Positions 42,953 through 52,400 are shown, counted from the first letter of the stretch. The stretch is 64,000 nucleotides of DNA from Ascidiaceihabitans sp039975415 (GCF_039975415.1 NZ_JBDWHD010000007.1), one strand, 5' to 3'. Notes: generated by a model from the letters alone, not told the origin. Made by a program: numbers and translations.

Positions 42953-43570
42953 ATGGCCGATGGAAACCCGCAAGGGATTGATGTTTCACATTTTCAAGGC
43001 GACGTGGATTGGAACAAGGTTGCAGCAGGCGGGCAAAGCTTTGTCAGCATCAAAGCGACCCAAGGGCAAAGCGGCTATTCTGCCGCCAGCTATTACTCAG
43101 ACAATATTGAAGGGGCGCGCGAGGCTGGCCTGATCTCGGGCGGGTATCACTTCTTTACCGGTGGCGATGATGGAAAAGCCCAAGCCGACTATTTTCTAAG
43201 CGTGGCAAAACCAAAACCCGGTGATCTGTTGCCAATGCTGGATCTGGAAGACACCAACGGCGCCAGTGCCAGCGTGATCGTCGAGGAAGCTTTGGCATGG
43301 CTAAGTGCTGTGGAAAAAGCCGTGGGCAAAAAGCCATTCCTATACACCACAGCCAGCTTCTTTGCAGGGATCGGCAACCCGTCGGGTTTCGAAGATTACC
43401 CGCTTTGGGTGGCCAATTACGGCGTGTCAAAGCCACACATGCCGCAGGGCTGGAAGATTTACACGATCTGGCAGCATTCCCAGTCAGGGTCATGTAACGG
43501 CGTGTCCGGCAACGTGGATATGGACAGCTTCAACGGGCCGCGCAGCACCCTTGAGGTCTTTCGCGTCTAG
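42953..43570 (+). CDS. GH25 family muramidase
   Basis: A 205-residue glycoside hydrolase family 25 (lysozyme-type) domain: GIDVSHFQGDVDW with the first catalytic Asp, MLDLEDTNG with the Asp-x-Glu catalytic pair, PFLYTTASFF, and IWQHSQSGSCNGVSGNVDMDSF, the typical C-terminal end. No signal peptide or anchor is present, so how it reaches peptidoglycan is unclear. Its placement between a glycosyltransferase and an export lipoprotein suggests a cell-wall function linked to polysaccharide export; no phage genes surround it. Confidence 0.9.
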   Translation: MADGNPQGIDVSHFQGDVDWNKVAAGGQSFVSIKATQGQSGYSAASYYSDNIEGAREAGLISGGYHFFTGGDDGKAQADYFLSVAKPKPGDLLPMLDLEDTNGASASVIVEEALAWLSAVEKAVGKKPFLYTTASFFAGIGNPSGFEDYPLWVANYGVSKPHMPQGWKIYTIWQHSQSGSCNGVSGNVDMDSFNGPRSTLEVFRV

Positions 43571-43582
43571 GGTCAGTACCGC

Positions 43583-44692
43583 TTAATTCGTGGCCGCACT
43601 GACCACACCAAAGGACGCACCGATCAATTGCAGGATCGTCCGCGCATTGGTCACGGGGCTTTCCGTGGCCAACACCAGATCCTTGTGATGGATCGGGAAA
43701 TTGCGTGCCGAGAACAAGCCATCCGACGATGTCAGATCAAGCGTAAACACAACCCGCGTCTGGCGCGGGCCGCGCACACCCGGACGCACAGCAGCGTCGG
43801 AATATTCACGCAAGATCAGAATGCCTTTGGGATCAGCGCGGGTGTCGTTCACACCGCCAATAATAGACACCGCGTCCAAGGCAGACACTTGCGCCTGATC
43901 GAAGCGAAACTGTGCCTCTGAACCAGCAGCCCCGAGGGACAAGAAATAACGGTCGTCTTCTTCAACAATAACTTTGTCACCACCACGCAAGCGCGTGTCC
44001 AACGACGGGTTTTCGTACAAATGATCAATGGACGTGCCGTAAACCGTATGACCACGCTGCAAACGCACCTGCGGGTTGCGCATATCTTTGGGGACACCGC
44101 CGCCAGCAGCGATCAAGCTTAGGACCGAAAAGTCATTGTTGGGCATCGGATAATTGCCCGGTGTGCTGACGCCGCCCACCAGATCAACCGAATTGCCACG
44201 GCCGGCCGCCAGCGACAACTGAACCTGCGCAGAGGGCGAAATAGATTCAAGCGACCGCTGGATAACGGACCGTGCTGCATCGGGGCTGCGTCCTGCGATG
44301 TTCACCTTGCCGACATAAGGCACAAAGATAGACCCCGCGGGGCTGACGACTGAATCGCCCAAGTCCGCAGCAGGCTCTGACGGGCCTGTCAAAAGCGAAT
44401 TGGCATCGCTGTCCCAGACCCGCAGATTGACCACATCGCCTGCGCGAATAATATTGGTCGCAGCACCATGGCTGTGCTTGATCCAGTTGTAGGATTTGGT
44501 GTTGGTGGCGGGCCACGTGGCGACACTGGGCAAGAATGCCTTGGTCACGGGGTAAATCGCAAAGCCTGCATTCTCGTCATCGGCTTCGCGCAAAATCTCG
44601 TTATCGACGGCAGCGCCACGCGGCAAAGTCGAACATCCTGCAAGACCCAAAGCCAAGCAAAACCCCAAGGTTCGCTTAATATTCAACAGCAT
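43583..44692 (-). CDS. Wza-like polysaccharide export lipoprotein
   Basis: An outer-membrane polysaccharide export protein. The start at 44692 (MLLNIKRTL) gives 369 residues with a lipobox LAGCS at about residues 19-23. The Poly_export domain follows (IIRAGDVVNLRVWDSD, SPAGSIFVPYVGKVNIAG), then SLBB-type beta-grasp repeats (VDLVGGVSTPGNYPM and a second copy near LSLGAAGSEAQFRF). It runs opposite to its neighbours and is divergent from the sugar epimerase with 118 bp between starts. Partner Wzc-type copolymerase is not in the window. Confidence 0.9.
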   Translation of the reverse strand: MLLNIKRTLGFCLALGLAGCSTLPRGAAVDNEILREADDENAGFAIYPVTKAFLPSVATWPATNTKSYNWIKHSHGAATNIIRAGDVVNLRVWDSDANSLLTGPSEPAADLGDSVVSPAGSIFVPYVGKVNIAGRSPDAARSVIQRSLESISPSAQVQLSLAAGRGNSVDLVGGVSTPGNYPMPNNDFSVLSLIAAGGGVPKDMRNPQVRLQRGHTVYGTSIDHLYENPSLDTRLRGGDKVIVEEDDRYFLSLGAAGSEAQFRFDQAQVSALDAVSIIGGVNDTRADPKGILILREYSDAAVRPGVRGPRQTRVVFTLDLTSSDGLFSARNFPIHHKDLVLATESPVTNARTILQLIGASFGVVSAATN

Positions 44693-44810
44693 AGCAACTC
44701 TGCCCTTTATCGATTTGCGCCTACGCACCAATGACTTTTTCGGTTGTTTCCCGCCCAATGGCACCCGAGAGTATTGGAAATTTGTTGTGCGCAGGATACT
44801 GCCTGAAAGC

Positions 44811-45653
44811 ATGTCGTCAATAGATGCCTCACACGCGCACGCATTATCCAAAATCGTTGTCATCGGGGCAACGGGTCGGTTGGGGAAATGCATCCGTCCG
44901 CATTGGAAAGATTTGCCCGTTTTGTGGCAATCCAGACGTGTAGAACACGGCTTTGAGACCGTTGACATATTGAACGATCCTAAAGGCATGCGGCAGCTGA
45001 TCAATGGTGCGGATGCCGTGCTGTGTCTGGCCGGTGAAACCTACAAACCAAATGCGAATATGGCGCTGAACGTCGATCTGGCACGTGCTGTTCTGGACGC
45101 GGCACGAGACACTGCCGCAGGACGCGTTTTTCTTGCCTCGTCCGCGGCGGTTTATGGCGCGACCACAGGTATATTGACCGAAGACGGGCCCGCCATACCC
45201 CAAAGCGATTATGGCCGCGCCAAACTGGACATGGAACACATGGCACAAGCGCATGCGCACCCCTATACCGCATTGCGTATTGGCAATATCGCGGGTGCCG
45301 ATGCCATTCTGGCAGGGTGGACACCGGGAATGGCATTGGACCAGCTTGAAGACGGCCGCGCACCGCGACGCAGCTACATGGGGTTGGAAACTTTGGCGCG
45401 TGTTTTGATGGGTTTGATGCGGCAAAGCGATTTGCCCAACCGCCTGAATGTCGCGACCCCGGGTCCCGTTGGCATGGACAGTTTGCTGGATGCTGCGGGC
45501 TTGGCCTATGTCTACCGCACACCCGCAACAGGGGTGATTGGCTGTGTGAACCTATGCACCAAAAGACTGCAAAACCACGTCAAACTGATGCCGGAAGACA
45601 GCGCACCCGAAACAATGGTGGCCCAATGGCGGCGCAGTCAGGACATCCAATGA
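44811..45653 (+). CDS. NAD-dependent sugar-nucleotide epimerase-like SDR
   Basis: A 280-residue extended-SDR protein with the Rossmann motif VVIGATGRLGKC, FLASSAAVYGA (active-site Ser) and the Tyr-x3-Lys as YGRAKLD. It probably converts a nucleotide sugar for the polysaccharide made from this locus. Start at 44811 (MSSIDASHAH) is chosen over 44715. Its stop overlaps the sugar transferase start by 4 nt. Confidence 0.85.
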   Translation: MSSIDASHAHALSKIVVIGATGRLGKCIRPHWKDLPVLWQSRRVEHGFETVDILNDPKGMRQLINGADAVLCLAGETYKPNANMALNVDLARAVLDAARDTAAGRVFLASSAAVYGATTGILTEDGPAIPQSDYGRAKLDMEHMAQAHAHPYTALRIGNIAGADAILAGWTPGMALDQLEDGRAPRRSYMGLETLARVLMGLMRQSDLPNRLNVATPGPVGMDSLLDAAGLAYVYRTPATGVIGCVNLCTKRLQNHVKLMPEDSAPETMVAQWRRSQDIQ

Positions 45654-46270
45654 CGTGGCGCAAACGCATATTCGATCTGTTTTTCGCCAGCCTTTTGGTT
45701 GTGATCCTTGGGCCTGTGATTGCCGTGTTGTGTATCTACATCCTGATCAAACAGGGACGGCCTTTGTTTTATGTGGCAGAGCGGATGAAAACACCGGATC
45801 AATCATTCGGGCTGTGGAAGTTCCGCACCATGACGGTGGTCGACACCGACGCGGGCGTGTCAGGCGGAGACAAAACGGCACGCATAACCCCCATTGGCGC
45901 AAAACTGCGGTCGAAACGTCTGGATGAATTCCCACAGCTTTGGAATATCCTGAAAGGCGACCTTAGCTTTGTGGGGCCGCGCCCGCCCTTGCGCGAATAT
46001 GTCGACCGTTTCCCCCGGATTTACAAAGACGTGTTGAAATCGCGGCCCGGCGTGACGGGGCTTGCCACCATCCGTTTTCACAAACACGAAGACGTGCTGC
46101 TGGCGCGGTGCGAAACGGCAGCGCAAACCGATGACATCTACACCCGAATCTGTGTGCCGCGCAAAGCACGGCTGGACCTGATTTATCAGCGCAATCAATC
46201 AACGTGTTACGATTTTGATCTGGTTTTTCAGACCATCGGGAACCTGTTTCGGCGGAAAAACAAGCGTTAA
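45650..46270 (+). CDS. Initiating sugar-phosphate transferase (WbaP/ExoY type)
   Basis: A 206-residue polyprenyl-phosphate sugar-phosphate transferase that starts repeat-unit assembly on undecaprenyl phosphate. One N-terminal membrane helix (about 9-34) precedes the catalytic domain, with KFRTM, IGAKLRSKRLDEFPQLWNI, the DLSFVGPRPPL core and the GVTGLATI motif. ATG at 45650 overlaps the epimerase stop (ATGA). It lacks the N-terminal CoA-binding-like domain of the longer WbaP proteins. Confidence 0.92.
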   Translation: MTWRKRIFDLFFASLLVVILGPVIAVLCIYILIKQGRPLFYVAERMKTPDQSFGLWKFRTMTVVDTDAGVSGGDKTARITPIGAKLRSKRLDEFPQLWNILKGDLSFVGPRPPLREYVDRFPRIYKDVLKSRPGVTGLATIRFHKHEDVLLARCETAAQTDDIYTRICVPRKARLDLIYQRNQSTCYDFDLVFQTIGNLFRRKNKR

Positions 46271-46338
46271 AACGCCTAATGCGTTGCTTTTAAGGGTTTT
46301 CCCCTCAAATCAGTGGCCCACTTCAGCAACTATAGGTA

Positions 46339-48297
46339 ATGTCGGCAGGAACAGTTTTAGGTAATCTTGTGCATCTATTGAATTTCATCAAAGCGCTGAG
46401 CCGCGCACAAAAGCGCAACATTATGCTGGCGGTGGACCTGATCTTGGTGCCTGTCGCCATGGTTTTTGCGTTCAGCTTGCAGGTGTCGCCGATGATGGCA
46501 CAACAAGTTGCGTTGCAAAACATGCCCGTGTTGGCGGCCCTGCTGGTTGTTTCGGTTTTGGTGTCAATCTGGCTTGGGGTCTGCGCCATTCAGCTGAGCG
46601 CCTATGATGCGACATCCATCGGCACCACTGCGATTTTTGCAAGCATTCTGGGGGCCGCTTCCTTTGGATTGTCCAGCCTGTTCGGGCCTGCTTTGCCCTT
46701 TGGCACACATGTTGTGTTTGCCCTTAGCTTTCTGGTGCTTTCGGTTGTGGTTCGGGCCTTGATGCTGAAAGTCGTGCAAGCGGCGTATCGCAGATCCAAG
46801 GACGCCATCCGCGTTTTGATTTACGGGGCGGGTGCCACTGGCACGCAACTGGTATCAGCGCTGCGCAATCACAAATCCATCATGCCCGTCGCATTTCTGG
46901 ACGACAACGCGGCGATGCATGGCATGACCTTGTCCCACCTGCCCGTCCATTCGCCAGTCCGCCTGCACCATATCGTTGAAAAAATGCGGATCGACCGGGT
47001 GCTGCTGGCGATGCCGTCACTCAGTCAGCCACGTCAGATGCAAATTGCACATCGCCTGCAAGAACAAGGGCTTGAAGTGCAAGCCGTACCATCGTTCGCG
47101 CAATTGATTGGCGAAGATACCCTGATCGACCAGCTGACATCGCTTGAGCCGAACGCGTTTCTGAACCGTGACGAAATGTCGGAGACCTTCGACGATTCAC
47201 GGTCAAACTACACAGACCGGAACGTGCTGGTAACAGGCGCCGGCGGGTCCATTGGATCAGAACTTTGCCGTCAAATTCTGGAATGTCGCCCCGCAAAACT
47301 GGTGCTGTTCGAATTGTCGGAACTGGCGCTGTTTCGCATCGACATGGAATTGGCGCAGATCGTTGAAAAGGCGCAGATCACCATCGTGCCAATACTTGGG
47401 TCCGTCACCGACGCCCGGCAAGTACGCAAGTTGTTGCAAGATCACGACATTCAGGTTGTGTTGCATGCCGCCGCCTACAAACATGTGCCGTTGGTCGAAG
47501 CCAACCCGCTGTCCGGGCTGGCCAACAACGTGCTTGGCACGCAAACAATCGCCCAAGAGGCCGTGGCCGCCGGCGTAGAACGCTTTATGTTGATTTCATC
47601 CGACAAAGCCGTGCGCCCCACCAATGTGATGGGGGCTTCTAAACGCCTTGCCGAACTTGTGGTTCAGGACCTGGCAACACGGGCCAATCCGCCCAGCGCA
47701 GGCAACGCGGGCACAGTTTTGTCTATGGTCCGTTTCGGGAACGTTCTTGGGTCTTCGGGATCTGTGGTGCCCCTGTTTCAGGACCAGCTGCGCCGTGGTG
47801 GACCGCTAACAGTCACACACCCGAATGTGGCGCGCTTTTTCATGACGGTACAAGAGGCCGTAACGCTGGTGTTGCGGGCCGGTGCCATGGCCGAGGGTGG
47901 CGAAGTCTTTGTGCTTGATATGGGCAAACCGGTTCCGATCGAACGCCTTGCGCGCCAAATCATTGAAAGCGGCGGGTACACTGTGCGCGACAAAGCCAAT
48001 CCCGATGGCGATATTGAAATTGCGTTCACTGGACTAAGGCCCGGTGAAAAGATGATGGAAGAACTGACGCTGTCCGGCAATCTTCTAGGCACAGGTCACT
48101 GCAAAATTTTCTATTCAGACGAAGCACAATTGTCCGAAATCGAAGTGGCCACCGCCACGCGCGCACTCCGCCAAGCCATGGTCAACGGCGACGAAGACGC
48201 AGCCCGTGATGTGGCCCGACGCTGGGTCGAGGGCTACGGCAGCACCCCCGCAATTCCCCCTTTTTCGGGATACACGACGATCACCCCCGTTACTTAA
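46339..48297 (+). CDS. Membrane nucleotide-sugar dehydratase/epimerase, CapD/WbpM type
   Basis: A 652-residue protein: four N-terminal membrane helices (about 25-140), a CoA-binding-like Rossmann domain (VLIYGAGATGTQLVSAL), then the large SDR domain (NVLVTGAGGSIGSELC, HAAAYKHVPLVE, ISSDKAVRPTNVMGASKRL). The usual active-site Tyr is replaced by Met as in the WbpM/PglF class of C4/C6 dehydratases, so it most likely makes 4-keto-6-deoxy-HexNAc for the polysaccharide. It starts 68 nt after the sugar transferase. Confidence 0.92.
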   Translation: MSAGTVLGNLVHLLNFIKALSRAQKRNIMLAVDLILVPVAMVFAFSLQVSPMMAQQVALQNMPVLAALLVVSVLVSIWLGVCAIQLSAYDATSIGTTAIFASILGAASFGLSSLFGPALPFGTHVVFALSFLVLSVVVRALMLKVVQAAYRRSKDAIRVLIYGAGATGTQLVSALRNHKSIMPVAFLDDNAAMHGMTLSHLPVHSPVRLHHIVEKMRIDRVLLAMPSLSQPRQMQIAHRLQEQGLEVQAVPSFAQLIGEDTLIDQLTSLEPNAFLNRDEMSETFDDSRSNYTDRNVLVTGAGGSIGSELCRQILECRPAKLVLFELSELALFRIDMELAQIVEKAQITIVPILGSVTDARQVRKLLQDHDIQVVLHAAAYKHVPLVEANPLSGLANNVLGTQTIAQEAVAAGVERFMLISSDKAVRPTNVMGASKRLAELVVQDLATRANPPSAGNAGTVLSMVRFGNVLGSSGSVVPLFQDQLRRGGPLTVTHPNVARFFMTVQEAVTLVLRAGAMAEGGEVFVLDMGKPVPIERLARQIIESGGYTVRDKANPDGDIEIAFTGLRPGEKMMEELTLSGNLLGTGHCKIFYSDEAQLSEIEVATATRALRQAMVNGDEDAARDVARRWVEGYGSTPAIPPFSGYTTITPVT

Positions 48298-48417
48298 TAG
48301 TCACTTGATTGCCCCGGTCTGCCCCCTGTCGCAGGGATCAGGCGCACAAACAATTGATTGAACCCGCGTACCGTGATGTAAGCGTGGGCAAATAATGCTA
48401 TTCGACAGAGGTCATTT

Positions 48418-50604
48418 ATGCCGCTTCACCGCACGACATTTCAGGCTTTCACACTAAAGACAGCCAAACGGATCGCCGTGATGTGTGCTGCGATTGCCAT
48501 GACGGGGCAGTTGGCCAGCGCCGATGAAAAATCGACGCGGCTTTTGCATAAAAACCAACCCTCGCAGAACTTCTACGGCTTGCCTGGCCTGATCGATATG
48601 CCTTCGGCCGAGGCATTGCCAGACGGGCAATTTGCCGTAACACTGTCCTATTTCGCAGGCATCAGCCGCAACACGATCACATTCCAAGCGACGCCGCGCC
48701 TGACCGCAAGCTTCCGCTACGCAGGCACTAAAGACTTCAACATCGGCGGTTTTGTCGATTACCGCGACCGCAGCTTTGATATCCGTTATCTGGCCGTGCG
48801 CGAAAAACGGTACATGCCAGCATTGGCTGTGGGCTTGCAGGACTTTGCAGGCACCGGCATCTATTCAGGCGAATACGTGGTCGCCACCAAGACATTCAAC
48901 AATCCGCTCAGCCTGCCGGGCACCATCAAAGTGACCGCTGGGGTGGGGTGGGGCCGATTGGCAGATGGTGGTGTGTTTGATCCAGCGCGTCCGCGCTTTA
49001 CCGGCGGCACCAGCGGCTCCAACGGCGGCAGCCCCAGCTATGACACGTGGTTTCGCGGCAAAGCATCGCCCTTTGCAGGCATCGAATGGCAGGTCAACGA
49101 CCGCTTGGGGCTGAAGCTTGAATATTCATCCGACACCTATGACCGCGAAGTGCGCCAAGGCGTGTTGGAACGTAAATCCAACGTAAACTTCGGTGCGGAA
49201 TACCAATATTCAGAACGCGTGCGTTTAGGTGCCTACTATCTTTACGGATCTGAGTTCGGGATCAACGCCCAAATCCAGCTGAACCCACGCCGCGCCCTGA
49301 ACCCGTTGCGCGTATCGGCGCCACGTGCGGTTGTCGTGCGCCCCACACGCAAAGCCAACCCTGAAGCATGGCGCACAGACTGGGCGCAAAGTGCATCAGC
49401 GCCCACGCAATTGCGCGACCTGTTGATGCCTGAACTGCAAAATCAAGGGCTAAAGCTTTATGCGCTGTCTGTTACCGCATCCTCTGCGGAACTGCGGTTC
49501 ATCAATCAACGCTATCAATCCGATTCCATCGCGGTTGGCCGTGCCGCACGCAGCTTGGCACGGATTTTGCCGCCTTCGGTTGAGACGTTCAAACTGGTGA
49601 TTGTGCAGAACGATCTGCCTGTGTCTTTGGTCACCATTCGCCGGTCCGACCTTGAAGCATTGGAATTTCAACCCGATGCCGCCGATGCCCTGTTTGCCGT
49701 GACCGGATTCGGAGACGCAACGCCCCAATTGGTGGGCGAAGTACGCCCCGAAGACGCAACACCGAAATTCAGCTACTCGATCGGGCCATATGTCGATCCA
49801 AGCTATTTTGACCCCGACAAACCCGTGCGGGCTGACGCAGGTATTCGCGCCGCAGCCAGCTACAAGTTTGCGCCGGGCTGGAAATTGGCAGGCTCTATCA
49901 AACATCGCTTGATCGGCAACATCGGCGACAGCACACGCACTTCGAACTCAGTTTTGCCACGGGTGCGCACCAACGGGCTACTGTATTCTCAAGGCTCTAC
50001 GACACGCCTAAGCCAGCTGTACCTGTCCAAACAGTGGAAACCGGGCAACAGCACCTATGCAAGGGTGACAGCAGGCTATCTAGAGCAGATGTTTGCGGGC
50101 GTTTCCGGTGAATTACTTTGGAAACCATCCGCAAGCCGCTTGGCGCTTGGGGTTGAAGCCAACTATGTGAAACAACGTGACTTTGACGGGGCTTTCGGGC
50201 TTTTGGATTATACTGTCGCGACAGGGCACGTGTCGGCCTACTATGAATTCGGCAACGGCTATCACGGTCAATTGGATGTGGGACGCTATCTTGCGGGTGA
50301 CATCGGTGGCACTGTAACGCTTACACGCGAATTTCGAAACGGTTGGGCCGTGGGGGGGTTCTTTACGTTGACGGACGTTTCATCAGCCGATTTCGGGGAA
50401 GGGTCATTCGACAAGGGGATCAACCTGACCATTCCAGTAAACTGGTTCCTTGGCAAACCGACGCAGCGCACAATTTCAACCACCATCCGCCCGATCCAAC
50501 GCGACGGCGGCGCACGGTTGATCGTGCCGGGACGATTGTATGAACAGGTACGGGGCGCTCAGAAAAAGGCCTTATCCAGCGATTGGGCGAGGGTCTGGGA
50601 ATGA
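48418..50604 (+). CDS. yjbH: YjbH-domain outer-membrane protein
   Basis: A 728-residue exported protein with a signal peptide (cleavage near LASA-DEK) and a long beta-rich body with many aromatic-ended strands, ending RVWE. The start is YjbH-like: NFYGLPGLIDMPSAEALPDGQ is the family's N-terminal signature. YjbH/WbfB proteins are linked to extracellular polysaccharide production in Escherichia and Vibrio and are expected to be outer-membrane. Its stop overlaps yjbF by 4 nt. Confidence 0.87.
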   Translation: MPLHRTTFQAFTLKTAKRIAVMCAAIAMTGQLASADEKSTRLLHKNQPSQNFYGLPGLIDMPSAEALPDGQFAVTLSYFAGISRNTITFQATPRLTASFRYAGTKDFNIGGFVDYRDRSFDIRYLAVREKRYMPALAVGLQDFAGTGIYSGEYVVATKTFNNPLSLPGTIKVTAGVGWGRLADGGVFDPARPRFTGGTSGSNGGSPSYDTWFRGKASPFAGIEWQVNDRLGLKLEYSSDTYDREVRQGVLERKSNVNFGAEYQYSERVRLGAYYLYGSEFGINAQIQLNPRRALNPLRVSAPRAVVVRPTRKANPEAWRTDWAQSASAPTQLRDLLMPELQNQGLKLYALSVTASSAELRFINQRYQSDSIAVGRAARSLARILPPSVETFKLVIVQNDLPVSLVTIRRSDLEALEFQPDAADALFAVTGFGDATPQLVGEVRPEDATPKFSYSIGPYVDPSYFDPDKPVRADAGIRAAASYKFAPGWKLAGSIKHRLIGNIGDSTRTSNSVLPRVRTNGLLYSQGSTTRLSQLYLSKQWKPGNSTYARVTAGYLEQMFAGVSGELLWKPSASRLALGVEANYVKQRDFDGAFGLLDYTVATGHVSAYYEFGNGYHGQLDVGRYLAGDIGGTVTLTREFRNGWAVGGFFTLTDVSSADFGEGSFDKGINLTIPVNWFLGKPTQRTISTTIRPIQRDGGARLIVPGRLYEQVRGAQKKALSSDWARVWE

Positions 50605-51290
50605 AGCATCTGACAAAAATCTGCGCAGGCCTTTGTCTTGGCCTACTGGCGGCATGTTCCGGTGGGGAAGACAGCTCAAACAGCCAAACCGCCGTTCTGA
50701 AAGAACTGCGCACGGTTGTAAAAGAAAACCGCAAGTCGCGCAAAGCACCCGCAACCAAATTCCAGATAACGCGGGCAATTTTGGACCTACAAACGGTAGG
50801 CTCACTAGAAGTCACAGTCGAATCCACCAATCAAACCGCCTATCTTATTCCCGGCGCGTTTCGGACAGATCACTTGCCCGGCAAGATCGCAGTGTGGCGG
50901 ACAATTACTGGCGAAAACGTGGTGTTGCGTGACGGTGTTCTGATCTCGACGCGCGGACTGGGCCGTGATTTGGCCTCAAGCGACGCATCCGCATCCCTTC
51001 GCGCAATCAAAGCACGCGGGAACGGCGGCGGTGAACGACGTATGCAAGTGCGCAACGACGTTAACGGCGCATTCGATCTGTTGCTGCAATGTGAAACGGC
51101 TGTCGTTGGAAATGAAAGCATCGACATCATCGAATTGCGATTTCAGACCCTGCATCTGCGCGAAACCTGCCAGTCAACATTGGGAACTGTGCGCAACGAC
51201 TACTGGGTGAATCAGTCCGGCAAAGTCCTGCAATCACGGCAATGGGCGGGACCGGATCTTGGATACCTTAAAATTCGGTTGCTGAAATAG
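50601..51290 (+). CDS. yjbF: YjbF-family lipoprotein
   Basis: A 229-residue lipoprotein with lipobox LLAACS (about residues 15-20). The body holds YLIPGAFRTDHLPGKIAVWRT-type strands, VVLRDGVLISTRGLGRDL and a C-terminal WVNQSGKVLQSRQWAGPDLGYLKI, which follow the YjbF/GfcB pattern (E. coli yjbEFGH and gfc operons). ATG at 50601 overlaps the yjbH stop. Both genes belong to the polysaccharide block. Confidence 0.82.
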   Translation: MKHLTKICAGLCLGLLAACSGGEDSSNSQTAVLKELRTVVKENRKSRKAPATKFQITRAILDLQTVGSLEVTVESTNQTAYLIPGAFRTDHLPGKIAVWRTITGENVVLRDGVLISTRGLGRDLASSDASASLRAIKARGNGGGERRMQVRNDVNGAFDLLLQCETAVVGNESIDIIELRFQTLHLRETCQSTLGTVRNDYWVNQSGKVLQSRQWAGPDLGYLKIRLLK

Positions 51291-51310
51291 GACGCTTTGC
51301 GGCAAAAAAA

Positions 51311-51335
51311 ACACTCAATTTTGTATAGAGAGTGT
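51311..51335 (+). terminator. Weak stem-loop after yjbF
   Basis: ACACTC (51311-51316) and GAGTGT (51330-51335), preceded by A-rich and followed by GATTTT, 20 nt after the yjbF stop. The 6-bp stem is modest, so this is a tentative terminator upstream of the small YjbE-like gene. Confidence 0.45.
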
Positions 51336-51417
51336 GATTTTCACCTGCAAAATCCTATTTAGTTGTGTTATCGAACATACAAGATTAATCTCGACTCATC
51401 AGATCTGAGGAATTCAA

Positions 51418-51672
51418 ATGAAAAAAGCATATGCATTGACGGCGGTTTTGGCCCTGTTGGCAGCGCCAGTCGCAGCCCAGCAATTGCCAACAAACAACAC
51501 CGTTTCCGGCGGCCAGGGCGACGTGAACCTTGACGGTCAAGCCATCACAGCAGCGGCCTTCGGCCTGACAGGCACGGTAACAGCCGTTGCAATCGTCGGT
51601 ACCGTTTTGTTCGTAACAATCGTAACAGACGACGGTGACGAAGTGGTCGTGACAACGACAGCACCAACCTGA
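51418..51672 (+). CDS. Small secreted YjbE-like protein
   Basis: An 84-residue protein with a signal peptide (cleavage near VAA-QQL, residue 20), a Gly/Asn-rich segment, a hydrophobic helix (about 45-70, with TVTAVAIVGTVLFVTIV) and a Thr-rich tail. E. coli yjbE, at the head of yjbEFGH, encodes a similar small, hydrophobic, Thr-tailed secreted protein. The similarity is one of layout, not clear sequence identity. It lies 127 nt after yjbF, with an A/T-rich gap that could carry its own promoter. Confidence 0.6.
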   Translation: MKKAYALTAVLALLAAPVAAQQLPTNNTVSGGQGDVNLDGQAITAAAFGLTGTVTAVAIVGTVLFVTIVTDDGDEVVVTTTAPT

Positions 51673-51702
51673 ACGCTACAGCGCTGTTGCACTGAGTTAT
51701 TT

Positions 51703-51734
51703 AAACGGGCGTATCTATCCAGATGCGCCCGTTT
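51703..51734. terminator. Bidirectional terminator hairpin
   Basis: A 14-bp inverted repeat (AAACGGGCGTATCT at 51703-51716 with its partner at 51721-51734, one G-T pair) around ATCC, ending in TTT/AAA on both sides. It lies between the YjbE-like gene and the convergent glutathione peroxidase gene. Confidence 0.88.
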
Positions 51735-51752
51735 CTTATGCCACAACCGTTT

Positions 51753-52286
51753 CTACCCTGCGGCCTGGCTCAGCGCCTTCTCGACAGCATCCGTGACTTT
51801 AGCGGATTGCGGTTTGGTACTGGACCGCCAAGTCCCCACCACATTGCCCTCCCCGTCCAACAACACTTTGTTGAAGTTCCAGTTCGGCACAAAACCTGTT
51901 TGCGCGTTTACGTATTTGTAAAACGCATGGGCATCTGACCCTTTTACATGTGTGATGTCCGCCATGGGCACATCCAGCGCAAAGTTCAGATCACAGAACT
52001 CTTTCACATCCGCTGCGCTTTTCAGTTCCTGATTAAAATCATCCGAAGGGACAGCCAACACAATCAAGCCCTGATCTTTATAGCGATCATACAACCCCTG
52101 AACCCCATCGTATTGATAGGTGAACCCGCATTGCGATGCCGTGTTCACCACCAGAACAGGCTGACCGGCCCAATCTTGGAAATGCAACATCCCGCCATCA
52201 ATCGACGCAAACGACACGGCTGGCATATCGGCCTGCGCTGTAGTGCCCAATGCAATGATACTTGCGACAAGTCCCTGTTTCAGCAT
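51753..52286 (-). CDS. Glutathione peroxidase family protein, exported
   Basis: A 177-residue thiol peroxidase. A signal peptide (MLKQGLVASI, cleavage near AQA-DMP, residue 22) sends it to the periplasm. The active-site motif NTASQCGFTYQY and the later WNFNKVLLDGEGN match the family; the peroxidatic residue is Cys, not selenocysteine. Start at 52286. It faces the msrB-msrA pair across a 114-bp gap and probably joins them in repair of oxidative damage. Confidence 0.9.
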   Translation of the reverse strand: MLKQGLVASIIALGTTAQADMPAVSFASIDGGMLHFQDWAGQPVLVVNTASQCGFTYQYDGVQGLYDRYKDQGLIVLAVPSDDFNQELKSAADVKEFCDLNFALDVPMADITHVKGSDAHAFYKYVNAQTGFVPNWNFNKVLLDGEGNVVGTWRSSTKPQSAKVTDAVEKALSQAAG

Positions 52287-52400
52287 GTGATCGCTCCCTA
52301 TTATGTGAATGATACGTGGACCACTCTGTGACAGATCACCCTTTGATTTCTGCGCAAACGCACCATCTAATAGAACAAGCCAAGAAAAGGACATTGCGCC

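Noticed and set aside
42953..43570. GH25 enzyme as evidence of a prophage
   Set aside because: No holin, structural, integrase or terminase gene is found within the surrounding 20 kb.
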